From Ditylenchus dipsaci (Eukaryota > Nematoda > Chromadorea > Rhabditida > Anguinidae): DNA of 64,000 bases. Shown one piece after another: positions 12,501-23,449 of the stretch. Position numbers and translations under genes: made by a program. The notes under the pieces are model-generated. The model worked only from the letters and a program-made list of their open reading frames with translations. It had not been told where the DNA came from and did no database searches. Position 1 is the first letter of the stretch, and each line of letters begins with the position of its first letter. The DNA lies in the NCBI GenBank assembly GCA_004194705.1, contig SADC01001275.1, positions 186,001 to 250,000 on the forward strand. Reading direction: 5' to 3'.

Positions 12501-13488
12501 CTTCTAGTTGGTTTCCTTTATTTTGACGGTCATTTGCACAAAATCGCAAAATCAAAGTACTCGACGACAGCAAAGCAGTGTTGTAAATGACATCAATCGA
12601 TTGCTGGATATTTTTTGGCCCTAGAGGTGGGTTAACTCACTAGGAAATAAATTTTTTCCTTCGCTCTGGCCTTAGGTATCTTCTCTCTTTTGTTCCTTTT
12701 TCAGCTCTCGGTTTAAACCGAGAGCTGAAAAAAGGAACAAAAGAGAGAAGATACCTAAGGCCAGAGCGAAGGAAAAAATTTATTTCCTAGTGAGTTAACC
12801 CACCTCTAGGGCCAAAAAATATCCAGCAATAAAAAAATGGAGTAAAAAATAGGGTGTGCACCGAGGGGGATTTGAACCTGAGAGTTCAAAATATGATTCA
12901 TACCCCTCCTCTCTTCAACTGTATAATAATCCTCGCTAAAAACAACAATACAAGCATAAAATAAGCAGCTTTTCATAAAGAAATAGCTGCAAAAAAAGTC
13001 TTTTAGCTTCAGAAAAAGTCCTTTAGCTGCAAATAAAAGTCGATTAGCTGTAAAAAAAAGTCTTTTAGCTGCAAAAAAACCTTTTTTAGCTGCGAAAAAA
13101 AGTCTTTAAGCTGCAAAAACGTTTTCCTAGGCCCCGAAGCCTAAGCCTAAGAGCTAAGCCTAATTCCTAAGCCTAAAAATTATTGGGAGGGTGGGGTTGG
13201 TGGTCGTTTTTTAAACCGAGGAGGTGTTTGGGGGGGGGGCTTATAAAACCGAGTAGCGCCAGATTTTTTGTAAATAAATTTTTTCTTTAAACATAGTTAT
13301 TTCAGGCGGATTATATTAGCTTCACTAATAGACACAAGAAAAAGAGGAAGGCAGATGAGGTTGCATTAGAGATCACACATAAAAGATTTAATCGCATCGA
13401 AAGCGTCACACCACCGCGTAGCCCAAAACGCAAAGATTCTTCTGCCAAAAAAGCACCTGTTTATTTGATTGATGATGATTCCGATTAA
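3503..13488 (+). CDS. RING/B-box (TRIM-like) protein fused to a chromo-barrel domain
   Basis: Eight exons are inferred: 3503-3737, 5419-5566, 5814-6020, 6070-6189, 9650-9818, 11077-11258, 11768-11842 and 13306-13488, giving about 439 aa. Exon 1 holds a C3HC4 RING (CPVC, CGHSLC, CPQC). Exons 2-3 hold one B-box (CAVC, CTTC, LCGFC, HKSH). Exons 3-5 are helical and probably coiled coil. Exons 6-7 read as a chromo-barrel/Tudor-knot (YKAKIVDV, then YQVHYLGWSNRHDE), as in MRG15 and ARID4. Exon 8 has a basic run (RHKKKRK) and ends PVYLIDDDSD, a SUMO-interacting-like motif. A likely nuclear chromatin-linked E3 ubiquitin ligase; that role is inferred. The start codon lies 9 bp after the acceptor TATTATAG. 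All junctions fit in phase except exons 2-3, which is one base short, probably a lost G in the GGG near 5549. An AATAAA overlaps the end at 13490. Confidence 0.8.
3917..4312. repeat. Foldback repeat in intron 1 of the RING gene
   Basis: The outer arms pair: CACGGGAATTC near 3923 matches GAATTCCCGTG near 4295. An inner pair (TTCAAGACAAAAAAGA and its complement) lies at about 3978 and 4030. No coding sequence was seen. Confidence 0.6.
4403..5100. repeat. Long foldback repeat in intron 1 of the RING gene
   Basis: Arms of roughly 250 bp pair across a centre near 4750. GAGCTGTGGCCTCCCGAA near 4413 matches TTCGGGAGGCCACAGCTC near 5073. The arms are diverged, so this is an old insertion. It has no ORF of note. 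Confidence 0.7.
6776..7452. repeat. Full copy of the GC-hairpin foldback family
   Basis: Arms of about 200 bp are close to perfect: TAAATATGGTTTAAACGTCT near 6791 pairs with AGACGTTTAAACCATATTTA near 7425. The centre near 7130 is the GC-rich palindrome GCCCCCTGCGCCCCC. The inverted words GTCTAAGGTATGTG and CACTTACCTCAGAC flank it. No transposase is present. Confidence 0.75.
8190..8620. repeat. Foldback with tRNA-like (B-box) ends
   Basis: Near-perfect arms meet at about 8411. Both outer ends carry the tRNA-like TΨC/acceptor words GGTTCGAATCCACCTGG (inverted on the left, GGTTCAAATCCACCTGGG on the right). The shared words CACTTGGA, GCCACTGCCGAGGATGC precede them. It looks like a head-to-head pair of tRNA-derived sequences. 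Confidence 0.65.
8637..8700 (+). pseudogene. tRNA-like fragment (possible SINE head)
   Basis: An A-box-like word (TAGCGTAGAGG) is followed about 40 bp later by a B box (GGTTCGAATCTC) and GGGTGCA. The acceptor stem does not pair well. I therefore read it as a tRNA-derived repeat or pseudogene, not a working tRNA. It directly follows the tRNA-like foldback. Confidence 0.45.
8845..9000. repeat. Tandem words CTTAGCAAAACGACC (one-ended)
   Basis: About seven diverged copies of a ~16-bp word (CTTAGCAAAACGACCR) lie in a row. An inverted partner array was not found nearby. It may be a solo end of an inverted-array element. Confidence 0.55.
9359..9512. mobile_element. Small TA-type MITE
   Basis: The inverted ends read ACAGTCAAACCTCTATATAA and its complement, enclosing about 110 bp with two more GCCGTTATATA words. 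TA flanks are plausible (CCTACAG ... CTGTATT). The family is Tc1/mariner- or pogo-like by its ends only. Confidence 0.6.
10041..10413. mobile_element. hAT-type MITE with GCTCTTGGCTC words
   Basis: The ends are CAGTGCTGGGC and (inverted) CAGAGCTGGGC. The 8-bp flanks GTTAGAAG (10033-10040) and GTTAGAAC (10414-10421) match at seven positions, as expected for a hAT target duplication. The inside is rich in GCTCTTGGCTC words on both strands. Confidence 0.7.
10495..10769. mobile_element. hAT-type MITE with CGGGACGGGAC words
   Basis: The inverted ends are TAGAGATGGC. A perfect 8-bp duplication, ATTTAAAC, flanks it at 10487-10494 and 10770-10777. The inside repeats CGGGACGGGAC in one orientation. 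It is non-autonomous. Confidence 0.75.
11858..13259. repeat. Large foldback with TTTTGCAGCTAAAAG words, intron 7 of the RING gene
   Basis: The outer words CGCTACTCG and CGAGTAGCG pair. Inside them, arrays of TTTGCAGCTAAAAGAC and their complements face each other. The centre near 12715 is a near-perfect palindrome of ~110-bp arms around GGTTTAAACC. A tRNA-like word (GGTTCAAATCCCCCTCGG, minus strand) lies near 12860. The segment 12170-12600 is unmatched and shares words with 52320-52390. Confidence 0.75.
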
Positions 13489-13974
13489 AAAATAAATTAT
13501 TATCTATAATTTTATTTCACATTGTGAAAAAGTGTAGAATGGAGAAGCTTAGACAATCATTTTTGTTTTATGCTCAAAGGCAATTTTTTTATAGTCTGTT
13601 CGAAAATTTTTAAGTTTGGTTTTGAAGGGAATATTTTTAGTTTACCGTATATGCTCTAATTAAAACATACCCCTTTTTGCACTATCCATGCAAAAAATTA
13701 GTTGCTCAATATCGGCCTTGTATTTGACGTAAAGTCTGGACTTCTGACTGATCTACACTCAAGTTTTTAAAACAAAAAGTAAATATCTGATATTAATAAA
13801 GTATGTCTACTACAGTCAAATCTCGACATAACACATTTTCGTGGTCCGGACATTGGCGGTGTTAAGTAAAGAGTAAAAGAGTGTTAAGTAAAGCCAAGAC
13901 TCAACGCTTTACCTTTTTTGCCGTGAAATTTGGTAAAAATGTGACTTAATACCTATTTTTGCCTTGGACGGACC

Positions 13975-14515
13975 ATAGTATAAGTGATTAACCCAACATG
14001 GTGTTTTATCAACTCCTATCAACGTTTTATGGCTTTAAATGGGTAGAAAACACGAAAAAACTATTGGGAACGCCATTTCCGAGAAAAGAAAATTGACAAA
14101 ATTTTGGTGAAAACCATGATACCCAATTATACCCACAAGATACCAGCCCCCTTATGGTTAATGTTTTAGACCCTGGTAGCGAATAGCCCTTCTCGGAATC
14201 ATGTCTAAGGTAAGTGTGCACGCATCTGTAACCCACCAACTTCCGTGTGGTCTCGAAGGGGACCATCTTTTGAATGGGTATCCTGGTACTCTATATATAA
14301 CTCTGAAACATGGTAAAATACCTTTTCATGCGTATCCAGGCACCCTATATTTTAAACCATATGGGTGCGTATCATGGTTTTTACCAAAATTTGGTCAAAA
14401 AAATTTTTCTCCGAAATGGCGTTCCCAATTGTTTTTTCGTTTTTTCTACCCATTTAAAACCATAAAATGTTGACAGAAGTTGATAAAACACCACTTTGGG
14501 CGAAACTATTATACT
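13975..14515. repeat. Foldback repeat
   Basis: Arms of about 100 bp pair across a centre near 14240: GGTGTTTTATCAAC near 14000 with GTTGATAAAACACC near 14480, and GGGAACGCCATTTC near 14067 with its complement near 14414. The outer flank near 13812 begins ACAGTCAAATCTCGACATAA, so a TA-type element may surround it. Confidence 0.6.
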
Positions 14516-14619
14516 ATAGTTTAGCCTTTGCCGTTGTTAAGGGCAGACAAGTTTGAAAACTACAAGTCGATTCAAGATTTTTCCCTGATTTTGTGGGTAC
14601 TTTATTTTTCGACTGTACA

Positions 14620-16344
14620 ACAAATAGTTCTGTACACTTTATTACAACCGCAAAATCAAATACATCAATAAACCATTGTTCAGTCTTCTAGATCACTAAA
14701 TGAGAATGCTCTGTGAAAGCAGTAAAGACGATAGCCACAAATACATGAAAAAGTCCTACAAAAAGGAAAAACTACCCACTAAAAAGTTGAATGATTAGAA
14801 AATAGTAAAAAAATGTAAAATATAAAAGATTTTGTTAGATTAGCCATGACTATTAGCCAAGCAAGGATTGGTTTTTTGATAGGAAAATAATATCGGCATA
14901 ACCAAAAGGAACACAGATGTTACTACTAGTAGAGCTAAGGAAGAATTGTTAGAAGAATCTTGAATTGAGTTTGTACAGTTTAGGGAAGGACTGATCTTTT
15001 TTGACAATCATGAAAAAGTACGGCTCTCTTAGTCTTTGTAGTACTGTAGCCGATTTGTGGAATTCTTAAATTAATTACAAAGGCCTTCTAAGCCAAAGTT
15101 TTGGCGAGAGAGACCAAGGCAATGTTTTGGAAGTACTACAAATCCATATAGAAGCCAAAGATCATCTAATAAGAAAAAAATGAAGTGAGGTCTGATCCTG
15201 TGCTTACTTCTCTACAAATAGCAAAAACACAAAAACCTGAGAATATTTTACAGTTCCGGGTAGAAAGAGTGGACAGAAAAGACATAAGAAGGAGTTAGGA
15301 GTAGTAGTAAAAGCAATGGTTTGTGGTAGAACATTATTTATTAGTCAATACAGCACATACACACAACTGGAGGCAGATTTCAAAGTAGGCTTGGAGAGAA
15401 CAACGACAACTTAAGCATCTATTGAGCTGGCAATAGGTATTTGGGGGTTTGTTGGGATAAGGACATTTAACTGGTGAAGGTGAGAGTGTCGAGAAACAAC
15501 TTCTTCATAAAGCTGGCTTTAGATGCATTTTCGTGTAGTTTTGAACCTAAATTAGTTGCTTTCAACATTTGTTTTGGCGACGGGACAGTTGTCACAATCT
15601 TAGAAGTATAATTTTCATATGTGCCCACCATCAGCTTTTATCAAAGCGAATACCCTTCCCGAACATCGCAGGTAGACCCGGAAAAAATCTGGTGCATCGA
15701 AAATTGAGTGGTATATCCAGTTGAAAGACACAATTTGTAAGAATGGACCAGTGGCTGGCCATGACGGGAATTAATTTATTCCTATCTTGTAGCCTGAACT
15801 CTGGCGAGCTCTTTTGAGATTGACTTTATAAAAGCTGAGCAATAACCGTTTGAAGTTGGTCGGCAATAGGGAGCCACTTTCTTCACTCCTCTACTTAAGA
15901 CAGGCTCATAATGGCTTCGGCCCTATCCAACAAAGGGGAGGGGGATTTGCCTTGGTCCCCCTGTTGAATTTTTTCGTTATCTCTTACCCTTGCCTAAGCC
16001 TAAAAAGTAACAAAAAAACAATCATGGAGACCATTATTTCGTTTTTCAAACCAAAATTTCATTTTTTTGCCAACTCTTCTTGAGAAGTGGTCCATTTTTA
16101 CAGATTGTGTCTATTTTTAAGGTCAATTTTTAACTCTTTCGTCACCTTTTGCTCTTTAACTGAAAGACCACGTGGCCGAAACCCGGCCATTTTCACAGTT
16201 GTTTTTAACATAAATTTTCATACTGCAAAATTTTCCATGATGAAAATGGTCGCTCGTTTTGGAATGGCTTGGCCACTACCTAACCCTAGTTAATACGCTC
16301 TCTGTGATAAAAAAATTCCAAATCGAAAATTGCTAAAGACTTTT
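14620..16344. other. Gene-free stretch between the RING gene and ATG101
   Basis: No exon with recognisable protein content was found on either strand. A short GCCTAAGCCTAA word lies near 15990. The ORF at 15850-16083 shows no family features. The last few hundred bases are probably the ATG101 3' region. Confidence 0.45.
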
Positions 16345-18080
16345 TTAACAGTTGAACACAAACCAACCATAATCAGACTCCACACGATACAGATAGGGAT
16401 GGCAGTCACTGAAGCGGTCATCATACACATCCGGTAGTTCCGACCGAGTTGGCATTTTGGGCAGATACTGCGGTTTGTTGACCGTCTCGCACACTGACAA
16501 CACAGATTCACTCAACTTCTCACCCACAAACTCGCGCATCCGATAGAAGTCTTCTGAACAATCCGAAATAAAACAATACTTGACAAGACTCCAAACTGAC
16601 CATTGCTTTGGGTGCGCACTACATCCAGTTGCAGCTCCCAGACTTCCCAAGGCACATGGTCTTCTGGATGGGCCATTTGCGTTTGCGCCGCTGGTAGAAC
16701 TCCAGCCGTATCTGGGCTCCAAACAAGTTTTCCCATCTGTCTGTAAATGAAATTTGATTGAGTTTTGGAAATATATGTGGTTTAGAGGCACTTACCAATC
16801 CCATGGAGCCTGCCTTCTTGACCGGGAGAAGAGTGGGGAGAGGACCCGCTTAGAAAGTAACCGTCCGTAATGGCAGCTTGAATAGCATCTGCAAAGTCGC
16901 GCACCTTGATATCCACATCGGATACCAATTCTGGACTATTGACCCGTACATAAGTGAGATCGATTTCTGCAATAGCGAAACTAGTTAAGTTTTAGTTCAT
17001 GTGCAAGTTACGCAAACTGAATAAACTGGCTTACTATTCAAATCAGTGATATTTTTGGTTTAATAATATACAGGGTATCGAAATGAACTTTTTAAAAATA
17101 TTTGTACTTTTTTGGGACACGAAATCTTTTTTATTTTTGAGATTTTACGTCAAAATATTTTTCGTGTGCTCTAAAATTTATATTATAAAATTTTTTGACG
17201 AAAAATAACCAAATTGTACTTTTTAGCCAAATGTACCTTTTTCTAAATTTTGAGTTCGCCAATGAGATAACTTCGCCAATGAGATAACTTCGCCAATGGC
17301 ATCTTTTCGCCGATTGCTTCTTTCCCAGGTACTCTTATTTTATTGTCGGGCAAATTACCACTCATTTTGTAGCCAGTGAGATGAGTTACAAAATAAGTGG
17401 TAATTTGCCTGACAAAGAAATAAGAGTACTTGAGTAAAGAAGCAATTGGCGAAGTGATCTCATTGACGAAAAAATCTCATTGGCGAAACAATGATGTACC
17501 AGAAAGTCAAAGCTATATTTTAGTAAAGGGTATGAAAGAGCTGCACTCATTGTGCACTAGGTTTCAGTCAACCATCATATGCAGAAGGAACTTGGTAAGT
17601 CGGCATTTTTGGTCAGATGGAATTTAGCGAAAAAGTGCAATCACTTAATTAGTGTGTTTTAACAATTCGACGTACCGAAAATTCGTTGTTGTTAATTACA
17701 CTGTTATCCCACTATAAATTTATGGTCTTTCTCGACCATTTGAAAACTAGCCAAATTAAACATTTGGCTAAAACTTTGATCAAAAACATGAACACACCAT
17801 CACAGTCGATTTCTTCAACGCCAATCGAGCCGAGCGTGTAGTTGACGTCGGAGGTGTATTTAAACTGAAAAATACAAAGCTATCATTTAGCTAAGAATTA
17901 ACACAAATCTAGCCAATTACCTTGCCCACACTTCTATGCAACAAAATGGTATGGAAGGCACATAATGTGACGTCTCTAATCTGCCGGCATTCCACAGTCT
18001 AAAAATCTCCACATGATAAAAAAAATCAATTGCAGGATAAAAAAACTAACTAATTGTAACTGTTGGTTTCTTGCATTCAT
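16345..18080 (-). CDS. ATG101: Autophagy-related protein 101
   Basis: Six exons are inferred, in coding order: 18051-18080, 17921-17998, 17798-17864, 16796-16966, 16601-16740 and 16345-16553, giving about 231 aa (human about 218). Signature stretches are present: MNARNQQLQL-TVECRQ at the start, IDLTYVRVNSPEL, the HORMA-core LEFYQRRKRKWP, HVPWEVWELQLDVV, VGEKLSE and YLPKMPTRSE. Atg101 binds ATG13 in the ULK1/Atg1 initiation complex through a HORMA fold (family knowledge). Introns are short (47 bp for the last). The start codon lies 9 bp after a TTTTTACAG acceptor, fitting trans-splicing. The frame is broken once at CCC in the 'KWPHPEDH' codons; one extra C restores it. After the YLYRV motif the reading frame ends early and lacks an obvious C-terminal helix, so a last exon could be missed. 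Confidence 0.9.
17258..17489. mobile_element. Inverted-array element, word TTCGCCAATGAGATAA, in an ATG101 intron
   Basis: The left end carries TTCGCCAATGAGATAA words at ~17-bp spacing. The right end has CTCATTGGCGAA words inverted. Between them is a 70-bp-arm palindrome (AGTACTCTTATTT ... AAATAAGAGTACT). It lies between the exons at 16966 and 17798. No clear target duplication was seen. Confidence 0.6.
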
Positions 18081-18099
18081 ACGACTGATCTGTAAAAAA

Positions 18100-21000
18100 T
18101 CCAAAAATAATAATTATTTTGAATTCCAAATAAGTTCATCAATCACACGCAAGCCGAAATTTGTCCAAAAAATGTGGTCACAAACATGATGTAGAGTAAA
18201 CAAAATACGCTCTCGCAAAATAGTACTAGTAATAGTAAACAACATCTGGAGTATGACACAAAAACAACAACAAAACACAGAACAGGGCAAAAACAGAGCG
18301 CTTTTCTAAATATTCACAGCAGCAGCACTAGCACAACAACTTGGTCGTCTTTTGGTGGTTCTTCTGTATCATTATTATCAAAGAGGCAAAAGTGAGGAGG
18401 AGGAAGAAAGGGGAGAAAAGGAACAAAAGAGAGACTCCAAGTAACAAGGCAAAAAAGCAAAAAATTCGATTTTTATGAGCACGTCTAGCCAAGTCTGCCA
18501 CTTCTGGCGGCTATTTGAATATTTATTTATGGGGTGGTGATTTTGAAAGAAATTTTAGTTCCAGGAAGAAGAAGAAGAAAAGATGGTAACCTTCAAGAAG
18601 TGTTTGTCGAAGCTTTTAAAAATTGTATTTTACTACGAAAAGTATGAATTTTCGCAAAAACATATTTGGAAACACCCTAGCAGTTGAATTATCTGCAGAA
18701 ATCAGAATTTTCAAGCGTTTTTTTTAAGTTTCTCAAAGTGGATTCCTTGCTGAAATATGATCGACAATTAGGGTACCGACATTTCGAAATAGTTAACATA
18801 CTAATGTTTGACCATATTTTGGTGATTGGGCTACTCTTTACAATTCTATTCAGAAATTAGGATTCGTGACAAGGGTATTTTGAGAGAAAATTAATTTACC
18901 TGATAGACTTAAGGAAAAAGGTCTGCAAAAATGGCTATTTTTAATAATAAAATACCAAAATAGTAAAAAACTACAATTTTTACAGATATAAAAAATTCAC
19001 TGAAATATGTATGTTTTCAAAACATTTACTAGATTATCATAAAAATTTGGCATTTACATTGAACATATAGCAAAGAAAGAGAAGGAGAAGAAATTGCAAG
19101 TCAATTTTTTTCTGGTTGAAAGGGCAGACAGAGCAGGCACCTTAGAGCGTCATCATAAATCGTTTTCTGTATTTTTTCTACTCCTTCTCCCACTACTCTT
19201 TGTAACTGGAGAAAAAACAAGAATAGGCAGTGAGAACAAAACAGGGAAAAAATAGTCAAGTTGATGATGGCCTTGAAAGAAGGGACAGGTAATGGTGCTG
19301 CTAGCTAATTTGTGACGTGTTCTCTGTGTTTTTCATTTCAAATCTCGTTTTTGGGATGGGATTGGATGATGAAACATGAGAAGAGAAAGGACTGCCTACA
19401 AACCTACTACAAATTTTTGGTGAAAATTATAGTAATTATTTCAAAAAATGGATGACAAAACGGTGAAAGTTGGTCGTGGGTTTCATTTCCAACAGAGGTG
19501 ATGTTTTTTCGACTTTTACAATCTGGAAATTTTGTAATTGGGAATTTTTTTACCAAGCAAAGTGCATTAGTAAAAAGTATTATAAAATAGCTAAAAAGAA
19601 ACCTTAAGTTATAGCCCAGTGACCTTTTAAAACTAATTTTGTGCAAGCAGAAATATTTTATAGGCACACACAATTGAAAGTTCATCAGACCGATTGGTTT
19701 AATTTATATAAGAATAGTTTAAAGACTAAATTGACAGGTTAGAGAGTCAGAGCAACCGGATGATGTGCGAGGCACCGCCACCAAGAATAGCAAACTAATA
19801 GCAGTAGCAGAAGGAGTAATGGCCTAGCACCCGATATAATGGATGGACACAGGCACGCTCGCATATCTTTGCAAGCCAATCATTAGTGCAACACCAACAA
19901 AACTTAGAAAGCATGCAACTCACACATGTACTTTTGACAAAAACTGGAAATGGCTTGATAAAAATATATTTGTATGATGAAAATGGACATTTATGGCAGT
20001 GCTTTTTTGGAATGTTTAACGTCTTTTAATAGATGAATAACAATATGAGACATACAGCAGATTAGTGCAGCGAGATTATTTGAGAGAAATACTCTTGCAA
20101 AAGTTAATAATATATTGAGCCAAAAATAAGTTGCATTTAAAACTGAATGTGAAAAAGTTGTACTGAAATTTTGAACATTTGCTAGTTTTTCTCGCTTTCT
20201 TTATACTTTGTTACATTCATTGCTAAGACCTAACACATTTGGAATTTTTTTTTGGGTTAAGCATCCCTCAAACGATAAATGACCAGACAACGGTTTATAT
20301 ATATGAACTTTTAAATGTAAAGTTTTTGGCTCATTCTCCACATTAAAAGAACCATCGCCATTGACCGCAATGCCAATTGCAAGTTTTTGAATTCTTGAAC
20401 ATCTAAATATTTATTGAATTATTTTACCGGCATTTACAGCTATTCAAAATTTTTAACTATCGACTGGTCGATCCCAGCGTTGCTTGACACTGCCAGATCA
20501 GACAAGTTAGCCGACTTTCATTGGTATATAACTTTTTATTGAGAGTACTGGGTTCGCATCTAACAAGACCTAAAATTCAGGTTTAAAAAAGAACGCTATC
20601 TAGCAAATTTGAAAACTTGAAACTGCCATAGCGGTTATGACTATGGTTCCTTTATTTTTTTAAACTCGAACCTTATTAAGATATCTAAAAGAAGTACACA
20701 GACCATAACCTGCTTGTGAAAAGTGCAAAACAGGCTGAAGTATTACTTCAATTATTCCCCAATTTCATAGCCTTTTAAAAAACGCTAAAATTTAAAATAT
20801 TTTAACCAGCCCTCAATTCCAAAGCTAATGTTTGTAACATTTTTGAAACCTTGAAAAACAATATAAAAGAATAGAAGCCTAATTAGTAGCTGAAATTGAA
20901 ACAGCTTGCAAATTCAACATGCTCAAATTAGTGCAGTTTTGTTAAGTGATATATTAAGATGCAAGGTTGTCCTCCACTGCTATAAAACTATAGACACAGG

Positions 21001-21284
21001 AAGGGGGGCTGACTTAATGGGTGGCATGTGGGGGCAGGGTGGTGTGTCTGGCTCTGCACCCTATGTCTCTAGACTCCCCCACCAGCTGACTGTCACTTGT
21101 TCTGGCTATTATTATTGAGTCACAACTATTGCTATAAAAAAGAGGACAGCATTACACGAGCAGCAGGAAGAGAGTGTATGTATGTAATATTAGAGACTGA
21201 TAGTGATAATGGTAACCTCTTATTAATCTTGCCTTCGTATCATTAATTTACACTTTTGTATTACAGTCGATTCTCGACCCTTGA
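18100..21284. other. Gene-free stretch upstream of ATG101
   Basis: AT-rich, with purine-rich patches (GGAGGAAGAAAGG near 18400; GAAGAAGAAGAAA near 18568). No exon chain could be built on either strand, and no structured RNA gene was recognised. It may include promoter sequence of ATG101. Confidence 0.4.
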
Positions 21285-21292
21285 GTACTGAC

Positions 21293-22022
21293 CAGTGATG
21301 TAAAAATGTAAATTTTGGCACCGGCACCGGTGCCACACCGGGCCTCAAAATGCGGCACCGGCACCGGTGTGGGCACCTAGCTGAACATTTGCACCGGCAC
21401 CGGTGCTTATTGCATTCAGTACATTGTTTAAGGAAAAAGTTTATTTTTTAACGGGAATGAACTTTGTTGTTTAAGGTTAGCTTATACAGAAATATGAATT
21501 TTATTGAAATCAAGCAGCACACGACGCTTTACGAGCAGTGGTACAAAACGTCCTTTACGTCCCCTTGTATCTATTGTGACACCTGAGGAGAGTATTTCCA
21601 CGCTAGCTGATGCGGCAGGGGATGGCAAGATCACGAGTGCAATTTCTGATAAATTCGGGAATAACTAAATCAACTAATATTTTCAGTTCTTCGTTAAATT
21701 AGCTCATATCTTTATTTTCTTTCTAATAGTCAAAAGCATTGGCTCTTATTGACCCTTTCAAAATTGCTCGAATGCATTGGTTCATTGCTTCATTCAATGT
21801 GTCTAAAACGGAGTTTTCGACCTGAAATTTTCGAAATCCAAAAAGTGGCATCTGCACTTAATATTTTCACTGAAATTGAAAAAAAATTAAACTTTTGTAC
21901 AAGATGGGCAGTGGTGCTAGCAAAAAAACCGGCACCGGTGCTTTTTCGTTGAAATCCGGCACCGGCACCAGCAAAAACTTGGCACCGGCACCGGTGCCAG
22001 CACCGGTGCTTTTACATTACTG
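21293..22022. mobile_element. hAT-type non-autonomous element with GCACCGGCACCGGTGCC words
   Basis: The ends are CAGTGATGTAAAA and (inverted) CAGTAATGTAAAA. A perfect 8-bp duplication, GTACTGAC, lies at 21285-21292 and 22023-22030. Self-complementary GGCACCGGCACCGGTGCC words crowd both ends. A short open segment near 21510-21665 could be a transposase remnant but has no clear motif. Confidence 0.8.
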
Positions 22023-22856
22023 GTACTGACCCTGTGATGACCAATTTTGAAGGGTACCGTTTTATAAATGGTTTTATAAATAGTTAATATCGATTAGATT
22101 ATTTAGCAAGTACTATTCGAATTTCAGACACAATGCGATACAATTAAGATAGATAATTCTAAGTAAATCAAGCAACAAACCCCCTCCTCCACTCAAATAA
22201 ATCATTGTGAAAAGTGGAAAGACTTTGCTAAAGGTTTAGCTCAACTGGAACACTATGGGAAACTACAAAAACCATCCGAAAAGCAATTAAATATATGAAA
22301 ACATCAACTAAATATTGCTTGAAATCTCTTATTTTTCTGTAAAATCTTTAAAAAGTCGAGTCTGAAAGTGTATGCAGCCTCAACCCAAAATTAATTGTCA
22401 CCCTTCTTCCTGCCCCTATTCCACTGATTAAATGGCTGGCTGGGCGGCTGGACAAAGTACACGACACCAGGAGAATAAGGAAGAAAAAGACTGGCACTGG
22501 CGGGAGAATGGGGGGAGAATTGTCCCATAGTAGTGCTGGGTTGTTCACATGTCTGAGGGGTAAAACACATGTTGCAAATCAGGCAGTCAGTCACATGACC
22601 ACTCCAGGTTCTTTGGAGGGCATAAATTGGGAGCACCTCTTTGTCTTTTTAATGGAATAATTGATGGCCGACTTTTGCAAGGAATTGGAAAGTTTTTTTT
22701 TTTTCTGCTTGTATTTTAACTTATACCTCATCCACAAGGAAAATATTTTCCGAAAAGAGTTAGAAATATGCAAATTCTTTTGAAGTGTCGAATAAAAAAG
22801 TTTTAACGACATGATATTCACATCAATCATTTTTCGAGAAATTTTCGGCTAAACTT

Positions 22857-23445
22857 CCTATGCGGTACTCGGCGAAAAACGAGATTTTTCAACATTTTAG
22901 GCCGTTTTAGCACCTGAAACAGACAGAAAATGAGTTTTTAGGTGGCGGAAAGCCACTTTTTGAAAAATAAATTTGACCGAAAATTCCACTTTTTGGCTTG
23001 GGGACCAAGGTATACCATCCTGAAGGGTATCCAGATATCCCCAAAAGATGGAATTTGAACATAGTTTTGCAGACTGGGGCCTACCGCATAAAGAAACTCT
23101 GGTATGCATACATTTTTATGCATATGCATCAATTCCAAGCAACCGAGCCCCCTGCGTCCCCTTCGGGGGCGCAGGGGGCTTGCTTGGTTAGAGATACGCG
23201 CACTCACTTACCTTAGACATGATTTCGAGCAAGACTCATGATCAAGAATGCATGAAGAGCTCTTTTTGCCCAGCTCCAGCAACCAAAACGTGGTAGAATA
23301 CTTCAAATAAGATGGTTTACCTCGGTCCCCCAACGCAAAAAGTTGAATTGTTGGTCGAATTTTTTTTTCAAAAATTGCTTTCCGCTACCTAACAGCTTAT
23401 TTCTGTGTGTTTCAGCTGCTAAAACGGCATAAAATGTTGAAAAAT
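22857..23445. repeat. Copy of the GC-hairpin foldback family
   Basis: The central palindrome GAGCCCCCTGCGTCCCC lies near 23145. Arms pair AAAACGGGATT/AATCTCGTTTT-type sequence near 22880 and 23445, with GGGGACCAAGG and CCTCGGTCCCC on the two sides. The flanking words ACTTACCTTAGACATGATT match the other family members. Confidence 0.65.
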
Positions 23446-23449
23446 CCCG

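Noticed and set aside
20906..21118. 70-aa glycine-containing open frame
   Set aside because: No start context, splice partner or domain; composition suggests chance.
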